Of a stretch of 64,000 bases of DNA, positions 1 to 10,700 are shown in pieces; within the stretch, counting starts at the first letter, position 1, and each line of letters begins with the position of its first letter. The notes under the pieces are model-generated. The model searched no databases, was not told where the DNA came from, and saw only the letters and a list, made by a program, of their open reading frames with translations. The stretch is from Serinus canaria (Eukaryota > Chordata > Aves > Passeriformes > Fringillidae): the NCBI RefSeq assembly GCF_022539315.1, contig NC_066343.1, positions 39,819,696 through 39,883,695 on the forward strand. The letters are read 5' to 3'. The position numbers were made by a program, and so were the translations under genes.

Positions 1-2832
1 TTCCAGATAAAGTAATTATGCTATTTGTCACTGTCATGATTAATGTGTGACAGCTGTTATGACAGCTGTGCCACTGTTTTGTCACAACACTATGTTCATC
101 CATAACAAAATTAGGTGTCTCATCCGAAGGTACGCAGTTGCTACTATTTTCCTAAGAAGTAAACAATGAAGAAAACTGAGAAGGAATATTACATGAACTC
201 TGACAAATAAGAGAAATGACATCTCTATTTTTTCCTTAAATGATGCTTGCCTGCATTGGAAATGCAGATAGCTCACCTTTTGCAAACAAGCTGTCATACA
301 GAGCCAATCCACAACTAATCTAACAAACGAGGTCTTTCTATGTAGAAGGATTGCTTCATAATTTGAATTTACCTTGTCAGGCTAGGCTTTAGATGTTATC
401 TAAATTACCATTGGATGAAAGACCTGGGGAAGAGGGTTGGGAAAAAGAGAAGTTGGAAGAAAAAGCAAAGGTTGTAAATAACAGGGCAGGGGAGACACAT
501 CATCCTCTCTGTTAGAGCCAATAGAGCAAAGCAAAACAAATAACCTTCTCTGACACATGTGTACCTCCAAATGCTTTAAAGTAATTGCAGTCCAACTCCA
601 AACTGTATGTTAAAACATTTAATTATATACTGTTATTAATGTTACCTAATATTGTTTCTTATGAAACACTGAAACTGGATTGTAACAATTAAGAAAGTGA
701 TGTGAAGAGACAGATGGTTAAAAGAAAGCATTGTTCTACAATCCTGCAAGCTTTGCTGACATGCTTATTGTGCATGCTGTTTAAGTACAGAAGAATATAC
801 TTTGGCTTCTGTTCTTTATCACAGAGAAACTGTGAAACATGACTCTCAGAGTACGAAAGCATGTATATTGCCAAAAATGAAAACTTTTTAGTTAAAAAGT
901 TAGAGTTAGAAAGAACACATGTATTTAAAAGTAAGAAAGGTTATTTCTTTTTCTTATAAACTCAATTGGAAATTATAAAAATGTTTTCATTGTATCCCAT
1001 TTTCTCCACAACCAAATTTGGATGAGACATATGTGGTATATTTCACTGCTCTAAGCTGTTCTCAGATGAAGAAGAAGAGTACCCATGCTGTTAATTGTAT
1101 TTTATCCTACTAGTAGACATGTTATGTGTTGCTACTACACATTGTATGTCAAATGTCACAAGCACTGTGTAGTGCTTTCTGCAGCTCAGTTCTTACATCT
1201 GAGCCAAGTGCACTCTTTGGAATTATCTACAAAAATGCATCTTTGTTCCTAATTGGTGGGAGGAGATGCATCAGGTCGTTTCTAATTCAGTTCAAAAGAT
1301 TATTTAGTACAGAGACAGATTTTCTTTCCAATAATAATTTCAAGATTATGCAAAGAAAGAGGTTTTCTGTCTGTTGGAAACAAAGAATGTCATAAGTGAA
1401 TATTGTGACATGGGTGTATATACTTATGTGATGAGTGAGTGGCTTAATATAATTGGATAAATCTAAGATAAATGGGAAAAAATCAGTAAGTTAAAATCTC
1501 TGAATTTTAAATACTTTTCCTCTTCTTGGAAATGCATGTGAGATCACTGTAATGTAATGTAATGCCACTGGTCATAAACATAGTAGAGCATGAGAGATAC
1601 ATTAAAAAATGTGCTTACAAAATTAAAACAAATCCCAGGTTCATATACTTTGTGTTCTGGTATTTTTAAAAGACTGTATATAAACCATATAAACTCATAT
1701 AACAAATGAGAGTCATTGCAGTATTTGCATAGAAAGTGATGAATAGCACGTGTGTGCAATCTTCATATGAAGATATATTTTGTAGTTATACTTCTTATTA
1801 TTCCTGCCCTAAGGATAAATTTATTTCTTCCTCCTCTCAACATTAATTGTAAAGGCAGTTGGGAAGAAACTGTTCTGATGAGTATCAATTTGGACAATCC
1901 AGTATTTTAGATTAACATAATTTAAAACTAAAACTCATTCCCTTCCCATTTTGCCTACAAGTGTTGAACATTTGCTGTGGCAAAGAAAGCTTCCTAAGCT
2001 ATTCAGTAATATTCAAAAATGGAGAAGAATCCTCCTTGAAAGAAAACACTTTTCACAATAGGAAAATCCAACTTTAAATAACAAAACCACCCTCAAATGA
2101 AGCCAGGCCAAGCACGAACTTTATTGAGGGCATCAATTACACTTTATTTTTGTTTACACAATTAACAGATTTTTTTTATTATTATTTTCTACCTGTAGCT
2201 CACTAAAGGAAATGCTTTTCCTTTTAGTTTTCCTTTAACTCTTTCTCCTTTATTTCCCTCTGAGTCTGGCTTGGAAATTAAGTTTTATCTAAGCATTTTC
2301 AACTCTCCAGAAAGATCTACTGGAAAAGTGATCTTGATCAACCCTCTTGAACAAATTTGTTCAAAACTATTGCTTGTTCAAACTATGATGCTTTCATGTA
2401 GGAATTGCTACAGAGATGTTTCCTAGCACATATATAGGAACAAAGATTATGAGTCTTTATTGCAGACTGTTGCAGAACTTTCTATGCATATGAAGGGACA
2501 TTGAAACCTGCCCTGTTAATTGCTGCTTACAGTCAGCCTACCAGTGTGATCCTATCAAAAAGGCAGAAGGATAGATACAGGCATGTGTGGTTCAAGGAGG
2601 CGACATACTTGCATAAGATGAGTCAACAACTGAAGAACAGAACCCATTTCTAGTGACATTTGTCAGTAACATTTTTCATTTGTATTTAAACGGTGTTGTC
2701 ACAAGTGTGTGCTACAACAAGTTTGCAGATCCAGCTTTCTGCTGACATTTGTGACTGAGCTGTTTCAAATGTTTGAACGTACTGAATCCTACTGTTATTA
2801 TGTGTGCGGACTGAATATAATGTCTTACTTAC
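1..2832. other. mostly unique AT-rich sequence, no clear gene
   Basis: I see no repeat family or RNA gene that I recognise here. Small-scale features are two CAGCTG E-boxes 12 bases apart (51-56 and 63-68) and a short GTAAT run near 1545-1560. A strong acceptor-like pyrimidine tract sits on the minus strand just right of 423 and is described under the possible last exon at 389-423. Open frames in this stretch are short and are what chance gives in AT-rich DNA. Confidence 0.5.
389..423 (-). CDS. possible last coding exon of the minus-strand candidate gene
   Basis: On the minus strand a long pyrimidine tract (complement of about 424-455) ends in CAG at 424-426, an excellent splice-acceptor shape. 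If the exon starts at 423 and takes the one leftover base from the 2833-2922 exon, the frame reads about ten codons (LSSNGNLDNI) and stops with TAA at 391-389. Seen: the acceptor shape, phase match and early stop. Inferred: that it belongs to the same transcript. No polyadenylation signal is obvious just downstream. A competing acceptor at about 2541-2561 would also give a very early stop. Weak call. Confidence 0.15.
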
Positions 2833-2922
2833 CCTTAGGGTGAAATGGAACAGAAGGTGCAGCATCGGCAGACAGAACTCTCTGAACTCCCAGCCTGACA
2901 GTGTCAGGATTGCTGTCTGGGT
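2833..2922 (-). CDS. candidate internal coding exon, 90 bases
   Basis: Read on the minus strand, a pyrimidine-rich tract ending in TTAG lies just before 2922, and a strong donor GTAAGT occupies 2832-2827. The 90 bases between are open in two of three frames and clearly richer in G and C than the flanks. In the frame that fits the upstream exon (3818-3870, one base left over) the peptide begins NPDSNPDTVRLG and ends SVPFHPK, with the final base left for the next exon. I do not recognise the protein. There are no cysteines or membrane segments in this piece. The case rests on paired splice signals, length divisible by three, and phase agreement with a signal-peptide-like exon about 0.9 kb upstream. 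Chance matches of this kind do occur, so transcript evidence is needed. Confidence 0.35.
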
Positions 2923-3817
2923 CTAACAAAGAGGAAACAGATTTTACTGCAGTAGGACCAATGTACTGATTTCCACGAGCATTGGCAGGTCCCCTCCAGA
3001 GCGTGGCGTCATTATTTTCTAACTTTCTAACTTACTTTCTGTTGTCTGCATTTTGTATACATTGTGTACCCCAAAAAGGAAACAAAAAGGTACCATTTCC
3101 TGAGAGAAGCCCAACTCTGTCTACCTTCATTTTTGTCATCTTAGGGCACCACAGAACAAGGGCAACTAAACACCTTAAAGTGAGATGATTTTCTGAAGGA
3201 TGGAATGCAGCCAAAGTAGTCACTCTTGTGAGAGGAAAACAAAAACAAGTCTGCATGTACTATGCTTGGGAACACAAGCAATTTTTGAAGATTTTTTTAA
3301 CAATTTACTTTTAGCTGAGGTAGTATAACAAGGCAGAAGTGATCCAAGTTATCTTCTTATGTGCTTGAAATTTTCATCTAATCCATAGAACAGACTAGAG
3401 AAAATCTAAAATACTACAAGCATGTGATGAGAATTAAGAGGTTCTGCTGTGTAATCAGTACTAAATGAAATAAACTATTAATTACAAAAGTAATTATAGT
3501 AAAAAAATAAAATATTTTACCATCTGGCTAAACATAAATAAAATAATAGGATCTAGGTATTTCTTGTATAAAGCAAGAAACTATATATGGCATAAAAACC
3601 ACAATTCAATAGAGCAAAAATTCTTGCATATTTTCAGGCTATATCAAAGTCAGTAATAAAATATTTTATTTTAAAACTTAAGTATTAGCCTAACTATCGC
3701 TTTCGTGAGTTCAGGGAGGATAGGCTTACATTTCCAAATGCATGTTGCAGAATATTTGCACTTTAGGTTAACTGCCAGGGAAAATGAGGCCATGAAAAAT
3801 GAAAATGAGGCACTTAC

Positions 3818-3870
3818 TCTGTGTACAAAGGCAGAGGAGACCAAAGAGCTGTAGAAGTAGGCACCACATA
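3818..3870 (-). CDS. candidate first coding exon with signal-peptide-like start
   Basis: On the minus strand an ATG at 3869-3867 opens a frame of 17 residues, MWCLLLQLFGLLCLCTQ, then one base, then the donor GTAAGT (3817-3812). The leucine- and cysteine-rich core followed by TQ looks like a secretory signal peptide, although it lacks a charged N-terminus. A possible acceptor (CTCAG) lies directly upstream at 3871-3875, so the exon could be 53 bases, or it could extend into untranslated sequence. The one-base phase joins cleanly to the exon at 2833-2922, giving asparagine at the junction. If real, the product is a small secreted protein. The protein is unrecognised and the model is tentative. 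Confidence 0.3.
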
Positions 3871-4473
3871 CTGAGGTTGTAGGAAATAGCAGCAGTGAAT
3901 GGTGGCCCTTAGCAAGCAAGTCACAGCACACTGATCATGCAGAGGAGGAAAAGCTGGCATTGTTAATGAGGAAATTACTGTTTTCTGACCTTGGCTTTCT
4001 TGAAACCTTGCTGTTTGGATGTCCTGAAGATTTGAAATATTGTCTGTTAAGATCAGAGAAAGGGATGGGTGGGGCTAGGGTAGGACTGTGTTGCTTGCTG
4101 TCTCATTTTGCACTTGACACACCTTTCCCTTAAACTTCAGTCAGATTTGGGTTAGTTTTATAGATAATGATAAATGATAATGATATAGATAATGAGGATT
4201 CCAGTACAGAGTGACCTTTCACGTGATCATATTGACTGCTTGTTCATGATCTGGTAATTAAACATGGAGACTTCCTGCTCATATTGTCCTCTCCGACTCT
4301 TACTGGAAACACAAATGCTAATTGCTCTCAGCCAGGTCCTTGGTGAACAGGCATGCCCTCCTATCTTGAGATCTTACCACTAAGAAGGAAAGCCACAGAT
4401 AATCCCATTGTATAGGCCTAATCTGTTCCCAAGGTTGATGAACATGTAGTATAAGAAAATATAAACATTTTCA
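3871..4473. other. unique sequence, nothing recognised
   Basis: This is ordinary AT-rich sequence between the candidate exon and the CR1 3' end. It contains a short TGATAA-rich patch near 4160-4200. No gene or repeat family was recognised. Confidence 0.5.
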
Positions 4474-5254
4474 GAGAATCATAGAATATGCTCAGTTGGG
4501 AGGGACCCACAAAGATCATCAAGTCCAACTCCTGGCACTGCATAGGAGCATGCCAAACAGTCACACCATGTTCCTGAGAGCATTGTCCAAATGCTTCTTG
4601 AACGTCCTCTGCCACAATTTCAGGCCTTTCCCTCAGGTCCTGTCACTGGTCACCACAGCAAAGAGATCAGCCCCTCTTCCTCCCCTCACAATGAAATTGC
4701 AGACTGCAACCAGGTCTGTCCTCAGTATCCTTTTCTCCAGGCTGAACAGATCAAGTGGCCTCAGCCACTCCTCACACAGCTTCCCATCAAGGCCCTTCAC
4801 CATCTTTGTTGCCCTCCTTTGGATGTTCTCCAACACTTTAATATCTTTCTTACATTTTGGCACTCCAAACTTTTTCCAGCCCTGGAGGTGAGGTTGCCCC
4901 AGCTCAGAGCAGAGCAGGACAATCCCCTCCCTAGCCCAGCTGGCCATGCTGTGCCTGCTGCACCCCAGGACAGGGCTGGCCCTCCTGGCTGCCAAGGCAC
5001 TGCTGACCCATGTTCAACGTGCCAGGATCCCCAGGTCCCTTTCCATGGCACTGCTTACAGCATCTCATCCCCAGTCTGTCCATACATCCAGGGTTGCCCC
5101 ATCCCAGATGCAGAATCCAGCACTTTCCCCTGCTGAACTTCATTTGGCTGGTGATTGCCCAGACCTCTGATTTGTGGAGGTCTCTCTGCAGGGCCTCTCC
5201 CTGCCCTGGAGGGAGTCAACAGCTCCTCCCAGTTTTGTATCATCTTGTTCATCT
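4474..5254 (-). mobile_element. CR1 LINE, 3' part (first half of a split copy)
   Basis: This is the 3' half of a minus-strand CR1 non-LTR retrotransposon. The left edge carries the complement of the CR1 tail (AGAATCATAGAAT) followed by the typical CR1 3' untranslated segment. The minus-strand frame at 4995-4633 encodes the C-terminal ORF2 region, including VLENIQRRATKMVKGL and a later LFSLEKR block, as in intact CR1 ORF2. It is degraded: the reading frame is broken several times toward 5250. The right end stops in the DD pair of the reverse-transcriptase FADD motif (codons at 5244-5239), where an LTR-type element has inserted. The same copy resumes at 7316. It is 5'-truncated, as most CR1 copies are. 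Confidence 0.92.
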
Positions 5255-5335
5255 TGTCGTGGCTTGAGAGGAAATGAGTTTTGTTGGGATGGTTGCCGCG
5301 CTGCTGCGTCGAATGCACTTCACTCCCGTTCGAGC

Positions 5336-5404
5336 GGGGGGGGGGAAGGCGGCTGTGGCTAGCTCTGAGCACAGCAGCAGCTAGCAGCGGGGGGGGGGGG
5401 GGGG
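5336..5404 (+). repeat. paired poly-G runs in CpG-rich LTR segment
   Basis: There is a run of 10 G at 5336-5345 and a run of 16 G at 5389-5404, with CpG-rich sequence before and after (about 5296-5475). The G runs could form quadruplex structures and are also prone to assembly error. Confidence 0.85.
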
Positions 5405-5573
5405 CACTACCCGGATCCGTCAGGGACGTCCAGGCTGCGCCTTCGGCAGAAAGCAACGGCGGAGAAGCCGGAGAGAAAAGAGGGTCTTAACACGCCCAGT
5501 ATAGTCCAGTGGTTTTAATGTATCATTGTTTCCACGGCGTCCAGGCGGGAAAAGGCGGGACAAAAGGGGAAGC

Positions 5574-5592
5574 AGCAGTATATAAAGGGGTG
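5574..5592 (+). promoter_or_regulatory. TATA box of the LTR-type insertion
   Basis: TATATAAAGG at 5579-5588 lies downstream of a GC-rich block, as expected for an LTR promoter. A primer-binding-site-like sequence follows at about 5646. The role is inferred from position. The motif is nearly palindromic, so orientation is not proven. Confidence 0.4.
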
Positions 5593-5642
5593 TACAAGAA
5601 CCAATCGGAAGAAACTGAGGAGGGGAATTCAACATGACTGAC

Positions 5643-5663
5643 ACCGGTGGCAACAAGTGATAC
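5643..5663 (+). other. possible primer-binding site of the ERV-like element
   Basis: The sequence GACACCGGTGGCAACAAGTG (5640-5659) sets a possible LTR terminal CA at 5642-5643 shortly before GGTGGCAACAAGTGAT. ERVL-type retroviruses prime with tRNA-Leu, whose binding site begins TGGTGTCAGAAGTGGG. The resemblance is partial (an extra base and a few mismatches). If real, the 5' LTR would be about 389 bases (5255-5643), but I could not find its matching copy at the right end. Confidence 0.25.
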
Positions 5664-7315
5664 ACGAACAAAGGAGGGGCCCGGGGCACCTGCCCAATCA
5701 CCCCCTGTGGAAGGGAGAAGTTTCTGGAAGGATGGGGGGGTTTCAGGAGATGAACGGGGCTCTGGAGGAGGGGAAAATATACCGGAAAGGGGCAGTTGCC
5801 AGGGGAACGGGAGTGGAGACAAGGGCTTGGCAGTGAGCCCAGACAGGGAGGACACCATTGGAGGGAAAGGGGGAACCAGGACTGAACCATCGAACTGGGT
5901 ATAGGGGTGTAACTGGGGGAATCATCACAAAACAATACAAAACGGGGGAGATAACTCAATTGGGAACTGAACACACACCACAACAGATGGTGTGGTCAGA
6001 CCAATGGGTGTTCAGATTTTAATATTATAACCTGGTTTGTCCCTGAGGGCATGGATACGCCTCTGAGAACACAGGGGGTTAAAAGCTGTGAATTCCCAGG
6101 GGAAACTCTCTTTGGGTTCCAGTCCTGGAAGAGAACAGACATTCCCCTGTCTGGCTCGGAGCTGGGCAGGGGCCGGGAGGGGAGGCCATGCGGCTGGAGG
6201 TAAGCCAGGCCTGGGACAGAAGCGAGATTCAAAGGGTGGAGGAGCACTGCGAGGCTTTGGGCAGCCATCCCCCATCCTCCACCATTTCCCCCCCAGAGGG
6301 AGAGAGAGGGAGAGAACCTGTGATAGCACAGCTGGCAAAAAGGAGAAGGGCGGGGGTGCCCAGCAGGGCGGCCAGCCATGGGAGTTCTGGACAGGCAGAG
6401 CCTGAGACTTTCAACCCTTCTTGGGATGATGGAAACCTGCCAAATGCTGATCTTCCTGGAGTTAGTGAAAGGCGTTGAGAGAGGCTCAAAGAATCCTAGG
6501 TGGGAGGAGATGATGGAGTGGCCTTTGGCTGGACTTTTCTTGGAAAACCATGACAGAACCCTTGAGTTCCTGTGACACAGAGACTGCATTCTAGGGGGAG
6601 GCAATGGCTCAGAGCCAGGAGAGTGCGGTGATGTGGAGGTGTGTGAACAGAGACGACGGGTGAGGAGGGTGGTGGTGCCCTCCGTCTTCAGAGAAGAAGA
6701 AGAGGAAGATGATCTCTGTTCAAGAGACCCCTCAGCCCCAGGGGGTGAAATTTGGAGGGGACAGGTGTCCCAAAAGGAGAGAGACAGGGACGGGTCCCAA
6801 AAGGAGAGAGGCTGTGCTCTTTTTGGAACTGGACAAAGCATCCTTAAAGGGAAAAACCCTAGAAGCAGCTCTGATCCATGTGCAGTGGTGAGAGCACTGG
6901 ACAGGGAAGGAAGAGGTCACGATGGCAAATGTTCTTCAGGCGGTGGCACATGTGACACGGAAACGCGAGAAGTGTCGACTGTTTCCTGGGGAAGTCTGTG
7001 GTGCAAGAGGGACTCCTCTCTTCTCGTGGAACTGAGAATTGATTATCTAATGGGTGGTGATGGACTGAGAGTGGGTGATCTAAGGAGTGGTAATGGAATT
7101 GGAAATCTAGGTGGGAGGAGGAGGAGGAAATTTGGAAGGTTTTCATCCTGTGTTCTGTGTGTTTCTCTTGTAGTTTTAGGTTAAAAAAGATTTTTTTCTT
7201 TCATTCTTAAGTTGGAGCCTGCTCTGCTCTGTCTCTGATCACATCTCACAGTAGAGACAAGGGAAGAGGTATTCTCATGGGGGCACTGGCATTATGCCAG
7301 GCTCAAACCATGACA

Positions 7316-7790
7316 TATCTGCAAACTTGCTCAGTGTCCCTTCCAGTCCTGTGTCCAGGTCATTTATGAAGCTGTTGAAGAGCAGAAGGCTGAGGATGGG
7401 GCCCTGTGGAGCCCCTCCAGTGACAGGTTCCCAGTCTGATGTCACCCCACTCACTGTAACCTTTGTGCCTGGCCCATGAGCCAGCTGCTCACCCACCCCA
7501 TGATGTGTTTATCCAGCTGTGGACTTCACATTTTGTCCAGAAGGGTCCTGTGTGAGACAGTGTTGAAGGCTTTACAAAACTCCAAAGAGATCAACTGACT
7601 TCCCTTGATCATCTGGGTGGGTTACCTTGTCATAAAAGGAAATCAGTCAGGATTTTATAAGCAGGGTTTTCCTCTCTTGAAGACATGCTGGCTGCGACCA
7701 ATGACTGTGTTGTCTTTCAGATTTTTTTCAATACCTCCCAGAATAATTTTAGCCATTTTCCATTTTTATGCATTGTGCTGGATAGGTCTT
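7316..7790 (-). mobile_element. CR1 LINE, reverse-transcriptase part (second half of split copy)
   Basis: This continues the CR1 copy interrupted at 5254. The minus-strand frame contains the palm motif of a CR1 reverse transcriptase ([20 protein letters not shown]) followed by LSKFAD, where the insertion cuts in. In intact CR1 the text continues D-TKL, and that part is found at 5244 and below. The 5' (right) edge fades into unique sequence around 7740-7790. The copy is degraded and 5'-truncated. Confidence 0.9.
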
Positions 7791-10700
7791 AAACACTGTA
7801 GATAAGGTGTTTAATATTATTCATGTTTTTTGTTTCTCCTTTCATAAATATATAAATATATACATAGTTCCTGAAATCATGATAACTTGAGTAATATGTT
7901 TACATTTTCTCACTTTCATTAGGAAAGTTGGGCACTGATCTTGTGATTACATATGTGCTAGTCTTTAATATTGTGGGCGATTCTGAAAAATAACACATAT
8001 TTGACCTGGAGACAATGATTGGTTAATGCACTAGATTTCTAATGCCACATCTAGATCTACTTCCATGGCATGATATTATGTTATGTATAATAGCATAATA
8101 CTCTGAATGGTTGTTGAAGAAAACAAAAAGCATGAGTCAGAAAAGCTAAGTTCAAAACAACATTTATGTCAATATTTAAGCCCCCGTGAGTCTTATGATT
8201 CTCAAAATAGTGACCAAAGCCTAAATACAGTTGCTAGTAATTTTGTCCCAAATTCAAAAATCAGCTCTTTATTGGTTTTGATAAATAAATAATTTTCTAT
8301 GAGAGTCATGACTGTGATGAGCTGTGATGTCCCAATGACTGGCAATGAAGACCATGTGTAACACTCTTATGTGATGGTTGCTTTTTTATCCACTTCACAG
8401 TATCCAAGTACTTTCAGGCCCATTAATCTGGCAGTTTATTTCCCAATCACCACAATGTAATATATCCCTCTGTAAGCAGTCCCTGGTTTTGTAATCATGA
8501 GCCAAATGCTTTTGATACATTTTTCACTCCCTTTTCCCTCTCCACCAAAACCTTGAAGAATATTATTTCCTGTGGAATACCCTTTGTGCAACAGGGATTG
8601 TAATACTTTCACTCACTTATTGTACCTTCTTCTAATGCTCAGGCTGTGTGGCATCCTCTCAGTCTTCTAGGGTGCTTTGTGAAAGGCTGCCAGTCAAAAA
8701 TTAGTGTCAGTCAAATTTAAGTCAATGTCAGGACTGTTATGCAACAGTTGCTTCCAAGTTTGCTTTAATACCAGGGGTTTGTGTTACTAATATTAAATAA
8801 AAATTCTTTGTAATGAATTTTAAATGAAGGAAAACTTCTCACCAGAGAGTTGTTAAAAGCAGGCTAACAGTTGTTCTCTTCCCTCCCTCCCCACTCCTTT
8901 TTAGTAGAAGTGCTTTAAATTATATATTAACCAAAAAGGTAAACAGAATAAAATGGGCAATTAAATATTAATGGAAGATGTAGTGGAATTGTCCTGTGCA
9001 GCACTTAAAATGGCCCGAATGATTGAGCTGTGAATTGCTCTCCCTTAGGTATTGAAAAATTCATCAGCACTATTTAATAAATGTTCGTATTCGTAGCCAC
9101 TCATGTTTACACTACAGCACTTCCAGAAGAGTGCTTACTAAAGAAAACATTTTAATGGAAGGTGAACTTTCTTGTACAGTGAGTCACCTTAAATTATACA
9201 GACTGTGTGGTAGAAGAGACAGAGAAATCTCTGAACAGACAAATGAGAAGTACGCATTCGTTAAGAGCATTCTTCTTAAAGAGAACTGCCCATGAATTGT
9301 AAAGGGCTTTCTGAATCTGAAGCTATTTTGAAGCTTTTAAAAATTCATTTTGTTTGCATTTTAAAAATATTTAACCTTCACTACCCATGTGAAATCATCT
9401 TCTCTGATGACTTATGCTAAGGACACTGCTATTACTGAAATGTCACCTGGTTAACCTAAAGGAAGGGAGAGAGTGGCAAAACAAAACTTGCATCACAGAT
9501 CAATCGAGTGTTGAAGTAGTACTTCTTCAGGTGATACTCTCTAGACTCAATTTGCATATGCAGCATATTAGCACTATTAAAATATTCATTAGCAAATTTA
9601 CTGTGTTAATTAATGAATTCACACCAAAACCATAGAAAACAAACATGAAAACTCTGGAGTGCTTTGTATATTAACTAGTTAGGTTGCAAAAATGTCTGGG
9701 CTTTACAGGAGGATTTCTGCCTTGATGTGTTTCAATGGGTGCTGAATCAGCCTGGAGGGAGCTGCCTCAAATTCTCCCATTGTCCTCGCTCTCCAGACAC
9801 ATGGGGAAGAAAACTACTTGCTTCCTGGAGAGCCACAGTGATAATGCTCTTAGAAAGTCCATGACTGCAGCATTGTCTGCCTTTGTATTTTTCTTCAGGC
9901 CATGGGTCTTTGACTTTTTTTATAAGTGTTGTTTCTTTCATTAGTATGTTCAAGTCTGCAGCTTAGGGAAAAGGTGGAACTGGCCATAGCATATGTTCAG
10001 GTGCCCCATGAGCTCTAGAGAAGTGTGGCCTGTGTCTATCCTGTTATTAATGCCTCAAAGGTCCTTCTGACCTTTGTGACCCTCTAGTTCTGCTTATAAC
10101 TTCTCCACACAAAACATATGATATCCCATAGCAGTTCAGTTGTATGCACTCTGAATAGGCATACAACTGATCTAGGCAAGCACTAGGGAAATTTTGACCA
10201 AAATATTTCGCTCCATGGGAAGTCATGTCTAATTGTGCTGTGCAGGTTCACACAGTAACTTGTCTTGGAAAATGGATGAAGTTTAGAAAGAAATAGTGGT
10301 TTCTCTTATGAGAATTTGGGTATTAAAGTGACAGGGTGGCAAATTTATACTTCTAACAAAAGATGTATGTGTCAGCCTAGATTTATTGAATATTTTCATA
10401 AGAGAGACACTTCATTGGAGATGAGCATGGTTGGAGGCAAGATTTAGCTCAGTTGCTGTGCTAGGGAAAACTCAAGTAGACTTCAGAAATGCTTTCACTA
10501 GCATGTACTTTTATATGGAAGACAAATTCAGACTTGGTTTTGGTGAAACATTCTCAGAGACTAGGAGATGCTAGCAACAGTCATCACAAAACAAGGATAG
10601 ACTAATATTTTTATAGTGCTGGAAGGATAAACTTCTCAGCTCAAAGAGCTGCCTTGTGGAGATTTGTCAGACAAACCAGCTGTAAGATATCCCATCTCAG

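Larger units (their letters stand above)
5255..7315 (+). mobile_element. LTR-retrotransposon-derived insertion nested in CR1
   Basis: The ends are imperfect inverted copies: TGTCGTGGCTTGAG at 5255-5268 and CTCAAACCATGACA at 7302-7315. These are the TG...CA termini of an avian ERV LTR. The flanks share ATCT (5251-5254 and 7317-7320), consistent with a short target-site duplication, and CR1 sequence continues on both sides. The right end resembles an LTR R-U5 region in plus orientation: a degraded poly(A) signal in a T-rich patch near 7180-7200, then about 110 bases to the terminal CA. A TATAAA box lies at 5581-5586. No gag, pol or env coding is visible, and long frames here are antisense to G-rich sequence. 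I found no two matching direct LTRs, so this may be one long solo LTR, a recombinant, or a non-autonomous element. Orientation is likely rather than certain. Confidence 0.75.

Noticed and set aside
4591..5136. 181-codon plus-strand frame
   Set aside because: Antisense to CR1 ORF2 and its 3' region, so it is a shadow.
5420..5983. 187-codon minus-strand frame
   Set aside because: Same reason: complement of G-rich LTR sequence, proline-rich without motifs.
5996..6841. Longest open frame in the window, 281 codons on the minus strand
   Set aside because: It lies antisense within the G-rich LTR-type insertion. The product is a low-complexity Ser/Pro/Leu peptide with no domain; G-rich DNA lacks stops on the complement.
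6633..7184. 183-codon plus-strand frame in the LTR-type insertion
   Set aside because: It has no gag, protease, polymerase or envelope motif and ends in the R-U5-like region, so it is most likely noncoding LTR.
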